The notes under the pieces were generated by a model. The model saw only the letters and a program-made list of their open reading frames with translations, searched no databases and had not been told where the DNA came from. Of a stretch of 57,509 bases of DNA, positions 18,881-27,733 are shown piece by piece (positions within the stretch are counted from its first letter, which is position 1; the number at the start of each line of letters is the position of its first letter). Made by a program: the position numbers and the translations under genes. The stretch is from Candidatus Methylaffinis lahnbergensis (GTDB lineage Bacteria > Pseudomonadota > Alphaproteobacteria > Rhizobiales > Beijerinckiaceae): positions 1 to 57,509 of the forward strand of contig PEFW01000017.1 in the NCBI GenBank assembly GCA_002890675.1. The letters run 5' to 3'.

Positions 18881-20686
18881 ATGGCGACTCACGCGCTTGA
18901 AAACATCCGCAATTTTGCCATTGTCGCCCATATCGACCATGGCAAGTCCACACTCGCCGACCGGCTAATCCAGGCCACCGGCGCAATCTCCGAGCGGGAT
19001 ATGGTCGAGCAGGTGCTGGATTCGATGGATATCGAGCGCGAGCGCGGCATTACCATTAAGGCGCAGACGGTGCGCCTGGAATATACGGCGCACGACAGTA
19101 AGACTTATATTTTGAATTTGATGGACACGCCGGGCCACGTCGATTTCGCCTATGAAGTGTCGCGATCGCTTGCCGCCTGCGAAGGCTCGCTGCTGGTGGT
19201 GGACGCGAGCCAGGGCGTCGAGGCGCAGACGCTCGCCAACGTCTATCACGCGCTCGATGCCGGCCATGAAATCGTGCCGGTGTTGAACAAGATCGATCTT
19301 CCCGCCGCCGAGCCCGAGCGCATCAAGCGGCAGATCGAGGATGTGATTGGGCTCGATGCTTCGCAGGCCGTGCTCATTTCGGCAAAGACCGGGCAGGGCA
19401 TCGATCAGGTTTTGGAGGCGATCGTCACCCGCCTGCCGCCGCCGAACGGGGACGACACCGCGCCCTTGAAGGCGCTGTTGGTCGATTCCTGGTATGACGC
19501 CTATCTCGGCGTCGTCGTGCTTTTGCGCATCATCGACGGGACGCTCAAGAAATATCAGAAAATCAAAATGATGGGAACGAATGCCCATTACGAGATCGAC
19601 AAGATTGGGGTGTTCCGGCCAAAAATGCAGGATGTGGCAGAGCTTTTGCCAGGCGAAGTCGGTTTCGTCACCGCGCAGATCAAGGAGGTCGCCGACACTC
19701 GAGTCGGCGACACGATCACTGATGCACGCCACCCTTGCGCCGAAGCGCTGCCCGGCTTTAAGCCGGCGCAGCCCGTGGTTTTCTGCGGGCTGTTTCCGGC
19801 CGATGCGGCGAATTTCGGCGATCTTCGCGCGGCAATGGGACGGCTTCGTCTTAACGACGCGAGCTTTTCCTACGAGATGGAGAGTTCGGCGGCTCTCGGA
19901 TTCGGTTTCCGTTGCGGATTTCTGGGTCTGTTGCATCTCGAAATCATTCAGGAGCGGCTGCAGCGCGAGTTCAACCTCGATCTCATCGCGACCGCGCCTT
20001 CGGTGATCTACAAGGTTGTCCAGCGCGGCGGGGATGCGCTTGAATTGCATAATCCTGCCGATATGCCGGATCCGGCAAAGATCGAGACGATCGAGGAGCC
20101 CTGGATCCGCGCGACGATCCTGACGCCAGACGATTATCTCGGCGCGGTATTGAAGCTCTCCCAGGAGCGGCGCGGCGTGCAGGCCGATTTGAGCTATGCC
20201 GGGAGCCGCGCGATGGCGACCTATGATTTGCCGCTCAACGAAGTCGTGTTCGATTTCTACGACAGGTTGAAATCGATCTCGAAAGGCTACGCGAGTTTCG
20301 ATTATGCGCTCACGGATTATCGCCCAGGCGATCTCGTGAAGATGTCGATTCTCGTCAACGCCGAGCCGGTCGATGCGCTCTCCATGCTAGTCCATCGCGA
20401 CCGCGCGGAACTGCGGGGCCGTGCCATGGTTGAAAAGCTTAAGGAGCTGATCCCGCCGCATATGTTTCAAATTCCGATCCAGGCCGCGATTGGCGGAAAA
20501 ATCATCGCCCGGGAGACGGTGCGCGCCCTGCGCAAGGATGTGACCGCGAAATGCTATGGCGGCGACGTTACCCGCAAGCGCAAGCTGTTGGAAAAGCAAA
20601 AGGCGGGCAAGAAGAAGATGCGGCAATTCGGCAAGGTCGAGATTCCGCAGGCAGCTTTTATCGCGGCGTTGAAGATGGAGGAGTGA
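18881..20686 (+). CDS. lepA: Elongation factor 4 (back-translocating GTPase LepA)
   Basis: The protein has 601 aa, the usual length. GTPase motifs: [10 protein letters not shown] (G1), ERGITIKAQ (G2), DTPGHVDF (G3), NKIDLP (G4). The LepA-specific C-terminal domain is present, with GYASFDYAL and [22 protein letters not shown]. It acts on stalled ribosomes. A short 180-bp gap separates it from the divergent serB and should hold both promoters. Confidence 0.97.
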   Translation: MATHALENIRNFAIVAHIDHGKSTLADRLIQATGAISERDMVEQVLDSMDIERERGITIKAQTVRLEYTAHDSKTYILNLMDTPGHVDFAYEVSRSLAACEGSLLVVDASQGVEAQTLANVYHALDAGHEIVPVLNKIDLPAAEPERIKRQIEDVIGLDASQAVLISAKTGQGIDQVLEAIVTRLPPPNGDDTAPLKALLVDSWYDAYLGVVVLLRIIDGTLKKYQKIKMMGTNAHYEIDKIGVFRPKMQDVAELLPGEVGFVTAQIKEVADTRVGDTITDARHPCAEALPGFKPAQPVVFCGLFPADAANFGDLRAAMGRLRLNDASFSYEMESSAALGFGFRCGFLGLLHLEIIQERLQREFNLDLIATAPSVIYKVVQRGGDALELHNPADMPDPAKIETIEEPWIRATILTPDDYLGAVLKLSQERRGVQADLSYAGSRAMATYDLPLNEVVFDFYDRLKSISKGYASFDYALTDYRPGDLVKMSILVNAEPVDALSMLVHRDRAELRGRAMVEKLKELIPPHMFQIPIQAAIGGKIIARETVRALRKDVTAKCYGGDVTRKRKLLEKQKAGKKKMRQFGKVEIPQAAFIAALKMEE

Positions 20687-20739
20687 GGGCGCCGGACATA
20701 TGCAGTCTGCCCTACTTGATTTAGCCAGGAAACCTTGTC

Positions 20740-21000
20740 TCATGGTTGCGCTGACCGGCTATCTCGAAGAAAGTAGTAGCCACGGCGATCAACGCCCGCA
20801 ATGGCGGCGGCTTGGCGCCGCAAATCGTTCGCGCGATGGAGATTCTTAAACTCGCCTTGCTGCTGCGCCTTGCGCAAGGCCCGCTCGGAGCCGAGCAGGT
20901 TGTAAAAATCGCGAACCTCCTCGATGAAGCCGCCAAAAGCGTGGAGGGGAGCTAGCGCGGGGCATCCGAAAAGAATTGCAGACTTTTTGGATAAGGTCAT
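20740..21000 (-). CDS. Small hypothetical protein (86 aa)
   Basis: The frame from the ATG at 20998-21000 encodes GGFIEEVRDFYNLLGSERAL, RKAQQQGEFKNLHRAND and VDRRGYYFL. The composition is that of a soluble protein with helices, unlike shadow frames nearby. The ribosome site is weak, and the frame extends upstream without an obvious start. No family is recognised. It is the first gene of the accessory islet between lepA and coaBC. Confidence 0.35.
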   Translation of the reverse strand: MTLSKKSAILFGCPALAPLHAFGGFIEEVRDFYNLLGSERALRKAQQQGEFKNLHRANDLRRQAAAIAGVDRRGYYFLRDSRSAQP

Positions 21001-21109
21001 GCCGCAAAACAAGTGGAGCGGGCAGGGGCTTGAAGCTCCACCGCCGCATCCACAATTTTGGACGTAGCGCCCGGTTGATGGGCTAGATGTGGACTTTGGG
21101 GACTGAACA

Positions 21110-21308
21110 ATGGGAAAGAAGACTGTTCCGTTCAATGCAACTGGAATTGCCAAGCTGCCGACTGATCTGCCTGTCATTTACAAGATCAAGACTGCTGGCG
21201 GTAACAACAATTACACAGGCGTCGCTAAACGAGGTCGCTGAGGCAAAGAAACAAGAGTCGAGGATCATCGCCCGCGAAAAACCAAAACATAACATCAACG
21301 GGAAGTAG
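21110..21308 (+). pseudogene. GIY-YIG-like nuclease gene relic with internal deletion
   Basis: From the ATG at 21110 the frame reads FNATGIAKLPTDLPVIYKIK then NNNYTGVAKRGR and stops at 21239-21241. This is the start of a small GIY-YIG-type family (GIxKLPxDxPVxYKI, then NYxGVAKRGR). In the next frame the family's end is readable: AEAKKQESRIIAREKPKHN then INGK, stopping at 21308. The two halves meet at about 21225-21240, with the middle third missing, so a deletion fused them out of frame. Confidence 0.55.
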
Positions 21309-22039
21309 AGGCAGCAAGGCCGAGCAGCTCGCGCATTTTCCCAATCTGTCCCACATCGAGGGGTCGCCCGAAAAATTTCTCGAACCATGCCGACTGAGCC
21401 TCCATAAAATGAAGCTTCGTCTCGAGGTCAGGCACGCCGCGCGGATCGAAAAACATCGTGAAGTTACCGGCAGCGCCAACCCCGACCTTCGCCAGCTCGG
21501 ATAGAGTCGCATCAAGTGCGCGGTCGGCAAAATAAGGGCCGCAACGTGCATCTCCTCCGGCGATTGGCCGGAGAAGTTCAAATCCTTGGAACGATGCGTG
21601 TGCGCCAAGACTGCATAGAAGTTGGTAGTGTTCCATGCGTTTTTTTTCGGTGAAACCGTCGCGCTCATCAAGGGTTGTACGCACCTTAAAGGCGCTAAAC
21701 TGATTGTTTCTGTCGCTCTCCGAGCACCCCTTCCATGCAGCAATTAAGGTCTTGTCCGAATAAAAATAATCGAGAAGGAAGCTCACCTCTAAAATGTTCA
21801 CGCAGTTGCATAACCGCATTCTGATAATAGCCTGCCATCAAATCTTGAACCGCGCCTGCCATACTGTTGAAGAGACGGATGCCTAGAAGCTGAACGACCA
21901 GTTGATTGTCACTTTGGTGCGGGTACGCGCGCGCAAAATGATCGATAAGATTCATCGAGTGCGCTACCATGTTGAGATGGTGGAGCAGCATCAGATTTTT
22001 GAACGGCTTCCTTGCTTTTGGATCGGATGAATTCCTCAC
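21305..22039 (-). pseudogene. Unknown helical protein gene split by a 1-nt insertion
   Basis: The 5' part starts at 22039 and reads MVAHSMNLIDHFARAYP to YYQNAVMQLR. The rest continues in the neighbouring frame as ILEVSFLLDYFYSDKTLIAAW through HASFQGFELLRPIAGGD to FFGRPLDVGQIG. The shift lies at about 21795-21799, where CGTGAACATT would read R-D-I-L if one A were removed. The joined product has about 244 aa and looks all-helical. I do not recognise a named family. Confidence 0.55.
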
Positions 22040-22203
22040 CCTTGTGTAAGAGATCGAAGTTTTCAGGAAATATCATAAGCTTCTCGGGCATTGCGGCAGG
22101 CCCCCACGCTGGAGCGCGTACGATAGCATGTCGCTTCGGGGGCAACAGGAACGGTACAGAAATCAAGAATGCCGCTACAGGCCGCGAAAGGAGAAACAAT
22201 TTT

Positions 22204-23229
22204 ATGTCCGATCTTATCGCAGACAACGCGGAAGCCGTCGCATGGGTTGACTAAATAACGGCGGTTTATTCCGGCAACAGTGTGTTCGGCAAAATCGTGA
22301 GTTCCGTGGTATGGTCGGACGCAACTGCACCGGATGGGCAGCAACTCGTTCCAGTTGATCCACTAGCCCTTGCTGCGGATATCAACACGAACGGGTTCGC
22401 ATTTCTTAAAGGACATGATCCGGGAGTTCCGCTCGGCAAAGTTCTCAGGGCTGCGGTCTTCACCAGTCCGGGCGGCACGAAGTTCGTAGCTGCGATCCTC
22501 GGATATTATGCAGGTGGCAACCGGCTCAGTTTCCGCGATCTCGGGTTCGACCCGGCGACGGTCGTATCGTCTCCGTCATTGCTTCCTGCGCTCACGGACG
22601 CTTGTTGGATCAATTTCGCGAGCGATCCGAGAGAAGTCGAATCCGCATGGCTCGAAGATGTGCTCAGCACCGCGCCATTACGCGTTGAGCGGATAGAGTT
22701 GTCTCACAATGCGGCGGAACCGCTACAGGAATTGATCCGCGTGGGTCTGCTCTTCATGGCCCTTGTCTGGAATCCCTTCATCACAACCATTGCGACCGAG
22801 GCTGGCAAGGACGCATACGCTGGAATCCACCGTTGGTTGCGTACCCTTTTTGAGAAACTTGCCGAGCGGCACAACCCCGTCGTGGAAATACAATCGTATC
22901 ACGATGAATGCCAATTCTCCTTCATTTTTCGGGGGACGGACGTGAAACGCCACTATGCGGCGCATGATGCTCTGCCGGTTGCAGTCGCACAGGCGGAGCA
23001 GTTAGCGGCAAATATGAAAAGCATAGGCAACACTCCAAAGCTGATTCTGTACGAGTTTCATCCGCAAGACGATAAATGGTTTCCCTCCTACGCAGAGCTT
23101 TACGACGGGAGATTCGTCACCGACAACAATATCCTTATTGCTGTCGAGCAGTTACCCTCGGGTTTGAGCCTCGGCCTCAGTCGCGGCAAAGACAAGCCTC
23201 GCGTGCCAAGCGTGAAACGACTTTCCTGA
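22204..23229 (+). pseudogene. Unknown protein gene with in-frame TAA after codon 16
   Basis: A ribosome site (AAGGAG at about 22188) precedes the ATG at 22204, giving SDLIADNAEAVAWVD and then TAA at 22252-22254. The same frame continues from 22255 (ITAVYSGNSVFGKIV) to 23229 without another stop. If translation restarts at the GTG at 22282, a 315-aa protein results. It contains GFAFLKGHDPGVPLGKVL, VFTSPGGTKFVAAILGYYAG, and near the end ILYEFHPQDDKWFPSYAE. No family is recognised. The open downstream frame could still be expressed. Confidence 0.5.
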
Positions 23230-23567
23230 CGCTAAACTTCCTGTACCGCTGCAACCCCTTAACTGCACCCTTCGATTTTCCATATGACAGGTTATCTCCG
23301 ATCTGACGTAATCAAGTACCGTGGAGCATAAATCAAGATCTTGCTCGGAAGTCCCCCGGTTGAAAATACTGATGTTTCTCCGTGCAGAAATCAGGTGCAA
23401 CAAAAAGCATGATCGGTAAGACATTTGCGGCAGCTAATCCGCTCCGAGTCAGCTGAGACAAGGCCGTGAAACCGCAATCCCTGCCTTTTCGGACGCTCAA
23501 ATGGCAAAGCCCTTTCAAATGAGGCCGACCGGCGGTAGCACTCTCCAACATTCGAGGCCCGAGGGTC
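23230..23567. other. 338-bp intergenic stretch upstream of coaBC
   Basis: The stretch separates the accessory islet from coaBC and should hold the coaBC-dut-rrf2 promoter. I see no further gene, hairpin or repeat. Confidence 0.4.
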
Positions 23568-24830
23568 ATGACCGCTTCTCCGGAACAACGCATTCTCCTC
23601 ATCATCTGCGGCGGCATCGCGGCGTATAAAACGCTCGAACTTATCCGCCGCCTGCGCGAACGTGGGTTTTTTGTGCGGGCGGTGATGACCGAGGCGGCAC
23701 AACAGTTTCTCACAAAACTCTCCGTCGAAAGCTTGACCGAAAGCAGGGTTTTCGACGATCTTTTCGCGCTGACCGAAGACTCTAGCATGGGCCATATCGA
23801 ACTTTCCCGCGACGCCGATCTTCTCGTCGTCGTCCCCGCGACGGCAGATATTCTCGCCAAGATGGCGCATGGTTTGGCGGGCGATCTCGCCTCGACCCTG
23901 CTTCTCGCCACCGACAAAAAAATCCTCGTCGCGCCCGCGATGAATTTGCGCATGTGGCTGCATCCGGCGATCCAACGCAACGCCGCGATCTTGCAGAAGG
24001 ATGGGGTGGTTTTTGTGGGCCCCGAGGAGGGCGATATGGCATGTGGCGAATATGGTCCCGGCCGGATGAGCGAGCCGCTCGCGATCCTTGCGGCGATCGA
24101 GCAAGTTTTGGCGAGCGGCACGCGCATCCCGTTGCCAGCGCACCTATCCCACAAACAAGAGGAAGCGGGCGTGCTCGCCGGGCGGCGCGTGCTGGTGACC
24201 TCGGGGCCGACGCAAGAGGCAATCGATCCGGTGCGCTATATCGCCAATCGTTCGTCGGGCAAGCAGGGCCACGCGATTGCCGCCGCCGCCGCCGCCGTCG
24301 GCGCCGATGTCGTGCTTGTGTCGGGGCCCGTGGCGCTCGCCGATCCATTGGGCGGCAGGACCATTCATGTCAAGACCGCGCGGGAAATGTTGAGACAAGT
24401 CGAGGCCGCGCTGCCAGTGGATATTTTTATTGGCGTCGCGGCGGTCGCCGATTGGCGGGCGGCCGAGACCGCACCCGAGAAGATCAAGAAAGACCCAAAA
24501 CAGCCGCTTTGTCTGACGCTCGTCGAAAATCCGGATATTCTAGCGGCGATGGGGCGGCGTTCCAAGGACCGCCCGGCCCTGGTCGTTGGCTTCGCGGCCG
24601 AAAGCGAACAGCTCATCGAGAACGCGCAAGCCAAACTCATGGTCAAAAACTGCGACATGATTGTCGCCAATGATGTGAGCAGAGCTTCCGGCATCTTAGG
24701 AGGCGAGAACAACAAGGTGTTGATTTTGACCAAAAAAGGCAAGGAGTCCTGGCCCTGGATGACCAAACAGGAGGTGGCGCGCCGCCTCGTTGCCCGGCTG
24801 GGCACAATGCTTGCGGAAACCGGCCGATGA
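23568..24830 (+). CDS. coaBC: Bifunctional phosphopantothenoylcysteine decarboxylase/synthetase
   Basis: The protein has 420 aa. The N-terminal CoaC flavoprotein domain has [15 protein letters not shown] and the PAMNLRMW motif. The C-terminal CoaB domain has [20 protein letters not shown] and [10 protein letters not shown]. It couples cysteine to 4'-phosphopantothenate and decarboxylates the product in CoA synthesis. Its TGA overlaps the dut ATG (ATGA), so the pair is translationally coupled, as in many bacteria. Confidence 0.96.
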   Translation: MTASPEQRILLIICGGIAAYKTLELIRRLRERGFFVRAVMTEAAQQFLTKLSVESLTESRVFDDLFALTEDSSMGHIELSRDADLLVVVPATADILAKMAHGLAGDLASTLLLATDKKILVAPAMNLRMWLHPAIQRNAAILQKDGVVFVGPEEGDMACGEYGPGRMSEPLAILAAIEQVLASGTRIPLPAHLSHKQEEAGVLAGRRVLVTSGPTQEAIDPVRYIANRSSGKQGHAIAAAAAAVGADVVLVSGPVALADPLGGRTIHVKTAREMLRQVEAALPVDIFIGVAAVADWRAAETAPEKIKKDPKQPLCLTLVENPDILAAMGRRSKDRPALVVGFAAESEQLIENAQAKLMVKNCDMIVANDVSRASGILGGENNKVLILTKKGKESWPWMTKQEVARRLVARLGTMLAETGR

Positions 24831-25312
24831 AAGCGGCAACCGTCAGGGTCGGATTGAAACGTTTGCCGCATGGCGAAGGCTTGCCCTTGCCCGACTATCA
24901 GACCTCGGGAGCCGCGGGACTCGATCTTTTCGCCGCCCTGCCGCACGACACGAAAGTCGTGCTCGAACCGGGCGCCAGGTATCTGGTTCAAACCGGCGTG
25001 GCGCTCGATATCCCGCAATATTACGAAGCCCAGGTGCGGCCAAGGTCCGGGCTTGCGCGCGACCACGGCGTTACCGTTTTGAACGCGCCGGGAACGATCG
25101 ATTCCGACTATCGAGGCGAGGTCGGGGTGCTGTTGATCAATCTCGGCGACGAACCTTTCGAGATCGTGAGGGGCGCGCGGATCGCCCAGCTCGTTGTCGC
25201 GCAACTGGAAAGGGCGGTGCTCGTCGAAACCGGGCAATTGACCGCGACGTCGCGGGCCAGCGATGGGTTTGGATCAACCGGGCGAACGGCCGGCCGGGAG
25301 GATTCCCGGTGA
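24827..25312 (+). CDS. dut: Deoxyuridine 5'-triphosphate nucleotidohydrolase
   Basis: The protein has 161 aa. The trimeric dUTPase motifs are all present: [10 protein letters not shown] (1), [11 protein letters not shown] (2), [13 protein letters not shown] (3), RIAQLVVAQ (4) and ASDGFGSTG (5). It hydrolyses dUTP to dUMP. It overlaps coaBC by 4 nt and the next gene by 4 nt (GTGA), giving a tight three-gene operon. Confidence 0.96.
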   Translation: MKAATVRVGLKRLPHGEGLPLPDYQTSGAAGLDLFAALPHDTKVVLEPGARYLVQTGVALDIPQYYEAQVRPRSGLARDHGVTVLNAPGTIDSDYRGEVGVLLINLGDEPFEIVRGARIAQLVVAQLERAVLVETGQLTATSRASDGFGSTGRTAGREDSR

Positions 25313-25752
25313 TCCTCCTTTCCCGGCGCGGCCATCTCGCTCTTGCCGCAGTCGTCGATGTAGCGATCCATGCGCGCCCAACCCCGATCGCCGCAAAGGC
25401 TCTGGCGGCACGGCTCGAACTGCCGCCGCGACACCTCGAGAGCTTGCTGCAAACCCTTGTTCACGCCAATATTTTGAAAGGTGTGCGCGGTCCGCGCGGC
25501 GGCTATGAATTGGCCCGGGAGCGCCGCCGGATCACCGCGGCTTCGGTTTTGCGCGCGGTATCGAGCGAGAACGGAGGCGGCGAGGCGCCGCACTGCCGGC
25601 TTGTCATGCAGTTGGTCGCGCCAATTGTCGAAGCGGCGGGCAAGGCCTTTCTGGAGGAGCTTGAAACCATCACCATCGACGATATTTGCCGCCGCGCGGA
25701 AGATCTGAAGCTTGGCGACGAAAAAAACTTGGGCGCCGACTTCGCGATCTGA
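25309..25752 (+). CDS. Rrf2 family transcriptional regulator
   Basis: The protein has 147 aa from the GTG that overlaps the dut stop. The winged-helix region has [33 protein letters not shown] and [19 protein letters not shown], which is the Rrf2 pattern. The usual three-Cys cluster is incomplete: only the Cys in PHCRL and the one in DDICR are visible. It may therefore not bind an Fe-S cluster in the standard way. It is co-transcribed with coaBC-dut; its targets are unknown. Confidence 0.85.
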   Translation: MILLSRRGHLALAAVVDVAIHARPTPIAAKALAARLELPPRHLESLLQTLVHANILKGVRGPRGGYELARERRRITAASVLRAVSSENGGGEAPHCRLVMQLVAPIVEAAGKAFLEELETITIDDICRRAEDLKLGDEKNLGADFAI

Positions 25753-25811
25753 TCGATCCGCCACGGACAAGCGGGAACGAGTCTCCGACGGCCACGTCTC
25801 GCCGCCAAGGA

Positions 25812-26081
25812 TCAATGCAAGCTTACCATTTCGAGTTCTTGGCTCATCGCGTTGGCCACCGCGGCATCGCGCGAATCGGTGACGATCATCGGCGTGCCAT
25901 CGGCGGCAAGCAGGGCGAAGAGCTGGAGGCCGGGCTGGATCGCGGGCGCCGCCGGGAAAAGCCGGCTCACCTCCTCCGAACGGATAGGCTTCACATAGGC
26001 AACACGGCCACCGCCGAGGCTTGCCAGCTGGTCATCGGTAAGCAAGGGCCGGGTCTCAGGATTGTTCGTGTTCAACATCAA
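25812..26081 (-). CDS. DUF1150 family protein
   Basis: The protein has 89 aa. It has the family pattern: LTDDQLASLGGGRVAYVKPI, an acidic/hydrophobic middle, LFALLAADGTPM and TDSRDAAVANA. In many Hyphomicrobiales this small protein follows an Hsp20 gene. No Hsp20 gene is seen here upstream, so the pair has been separated. The function is unknown. Confidence 0.85.
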   Translation of the reverse strand: MMLNTNNPETRPLLTDDQLASLGGGRVAYVKPIRSEEVSRLFPAAPAIQPGLQLFALLAADGTPMIVTDSRDAAVANAMSQELEMVSLH

Positions 26082-26479
26082 AGCATCTCCTCAAATGGCG
26101 GTCTCCCGGAGACCCGCCGCACCGCGAACCATCCCCCGCGTCGCGTACTCCGTCTTTACGCAAGCCGGCTGGCGCTTAAAGCGAGCTGGGGCCCAGCAAT
26201 AAAGAACAATCGCGCCACATTTCACGAAGCCTTGCGGCCTTCGCGACGGAATCCTCGATGGGCATCCCGCGGTAGTTCGCCAATGATCCGGATATGGAGA
26301 TAGCCGTTTTTCTTTCAAGGGCTTTTGCGGCGATGGATGCCCCCGGTCGTGGGAGGCGCGGCTTCCAATGGTCCATGGCATGCGGGCTCCGCCGCGCGGC
26401 ATTGACGACGGTACTCGTACGGGATTTGAATGACGCCAGCCGCGAGTGACGGCCATTGCCTGGTGCAGGGAGATTGAAC
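26082..26479. other. 398-bp gap with one doubtful small ORF
   Basis: The minus strand has a 66-codon frame at 26176-26376 (with ISISGSLANYRGMPIEDS, then AKAARLREMWRDC) that could be a small protein, but no family or ribosome site supports it. One copy of a 19-bp direct repeat lies at 26425-26443. No Hsp20 gene is present. Confidence 0.35.
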
Positions 26480-27355
26480 GTGAGTGCGTCGCCGGAACAC
26501 TTGTTGGGAGCGCGCCGCCTCGTGGTTCCGGCCAATGGGCTCGAATTCGAGGTTTTCGAGGCCGGCGATGGCGACCGGCTGGCGCTGCTGCTGCACGGCT
26601 TTCCTCAACATGCGGTGAGCTGGCACAATCAGGTCCCGTTTCTTGCCGGGTTCGGCTACCGGGCGTGGGCTGTCAATCAACGCGGCTATGGCGGCACGAG
26701 CCGTCCACAAAGGCGCGGGGATTATTCGCTGGATCGGCTCACGGGGGACGTCGCAGGGCTGATCGACACATCGGGGGCCGCCTCAGTGACGCTGATCGGT
26801 CATGATTGGGGTGCGCTCCTCGCTTGGATCTTCGCCATCCGCCGAATCAGGCCGCTGGCGCGGCTCGTCATCGTCAATGTGCCGCATCCTTTATGCTTTC
26901 GCCGCGAACTGAAGACATGGAGTCAGCGCCGCAAATCCTGGTATGCCGGTTTTTTTCAACTGCCGGTACTGCCCGAGTTTTCGCTCTCCGCGGCGGGCGG
27001 CGGCCTGCTCGCCTCCATGCTGCGTCACGGCGCGCGCCGCCCCGAAGCCTTTCCGGAGGAGGTGCTCGACATCTACCGCGCCAATGTGAGCGCGCCCGGC
27101 GCCGCGACCGCGATGCTGAACTGGTATCGCGCGGCGGGGCTGGATATCATGGCCGCCCGCGATCTCGCGGCGCCGATAGACACGCCGACGCTGGTCATCT
27201 GGGGCGAACAGGACGTAGCGCTGGGTCTCCCATGCCTTGATGGCACCGATCGCTACGTCCGCGATCTGCGCATCGAACGGCTGCCTGGTGTCTCGCATTG
27301 GGCGCAAGAAGACGCGCCTCAAGAGGTGAACCGCTTGCTCGGAGAGTTTCTTTGA
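26480..27355 (+). CDS. Alpha/beta hydrolase, epoxide hydrolase/dehalogenase type
   Basis: The protein has 291 aa from the GTG at 26480, chosen for the AGGGAGA ribosome site 9-12 nt upstream. The oxyanion HGFP motif (LLLHGFPQHAVSWH) and NQRGYGGTSRP are followed by the nucleophile Asp in GHDWGALLAW. An Asp in WGEQDVAL and a His in GVSHWAQED complete the triad. An Asp nucleophile points to epoxide hydrolases or haloalkane dehalogenases. The substrate is unknown. Confidence 0.88.
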   Translation: MSASPEHLLGARRLVVPANGLEFEVFEAGDGDRLALLLHGFPQHAVSWHNQVPFLAGFGYRAWAVNQRGYGGTSRPQRRGDYSLDRLTGDVAGLIDTSGAASVTLIGHDWGALLAWIFAIRRIRPLARLVIVNVPHPLCFRRELKTWSQRRKSWYAGFFQLPVLPEFSLSAAGGGLLASMLRHGARRPEAFPEEVLDIYRANVSAPGAATAMLNWYRAAGLDIMAARDLAAPIDTPTLVIWGEQDVALGLPCLDGTDRYVRDLRIERLPGVSHWAQEDAPQEVNRLLGEFL

Positions 27356-27733
27356 GCGCTTATCCCAGCCGGCGCGCGCGCCGGCTGGGGCGGGTGCCCA
27401 CCATAAAGTCAAGGCACAGCCGTGCGGAAGCTACCGAACCCCGCGCGGCAAACAAGTGGCGGTTTCGCTGGGCGAGGCGGCGCAGCGGGGATCGAGCGGG
27501 TCGCGCAGGGTTTGAATGACGCCAGCCGCAGTGAACGGGGTGGCGGCGCGGCGGTCAAATCCATCTTTTTTCGCGCAAGACCGCAATCGAAGTTCCCATG
27601 CGCACTGCAACACGCTGCCTTCAAACCTAGTGCGCAGGTAATCCGGGACGCAAGCCGAAAACTCTGTCACCGGTTTGTCATACGAGCGTCATGGAACAAG
27701 CCTAGGCAACGCTGGCAAGCTAGGGAGGCGCGC
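27356..27733. other. 378-bp gap between the hydrolase and the PiT transporter
   Basis: It holds a 26-bp perfect palindrome right after the hydrolase gene and the second copy of the 19-bp repeat. Scattered frames on both strands show no domain. The PiT ribosome site AGGGAGG lies at 27722. Confidence 0.45.
27364..27389. terminator. 26-bp perfect palindrome after the hydrolase gene
   Basis: CCCAGCCGGCGCG is followed directly by CGCGCCGGCTGGG. It lies 9 nt past the stop of the hydrolase. There is no T-tract, so it is a GC-rich transcript-end hairpin rather than a classical terminator. Confidence 0.5.

Larger units (their letters stand above)
26425..27529. repeat. 19-bp direct repeat bracketing the alpha/beta hydrolase
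   Basis: TTTGAATGACGCCAGCCGC occurs at 26425-26443 and again, same orientation, at 27511-27529. The hydrolase gene lies between, with the copies 1,086 bp apart. The flanks diverge quickly. It may mark an insertion or be a short dispersed element. Confidence 0.6.

Noticed and set aside
26176..26376. 66-codon minus-strand frame upstream of DUF1150, considered as a real small gene
   Set aside because: No family, no ribosome site; kept only as a note in the intergenic entry.
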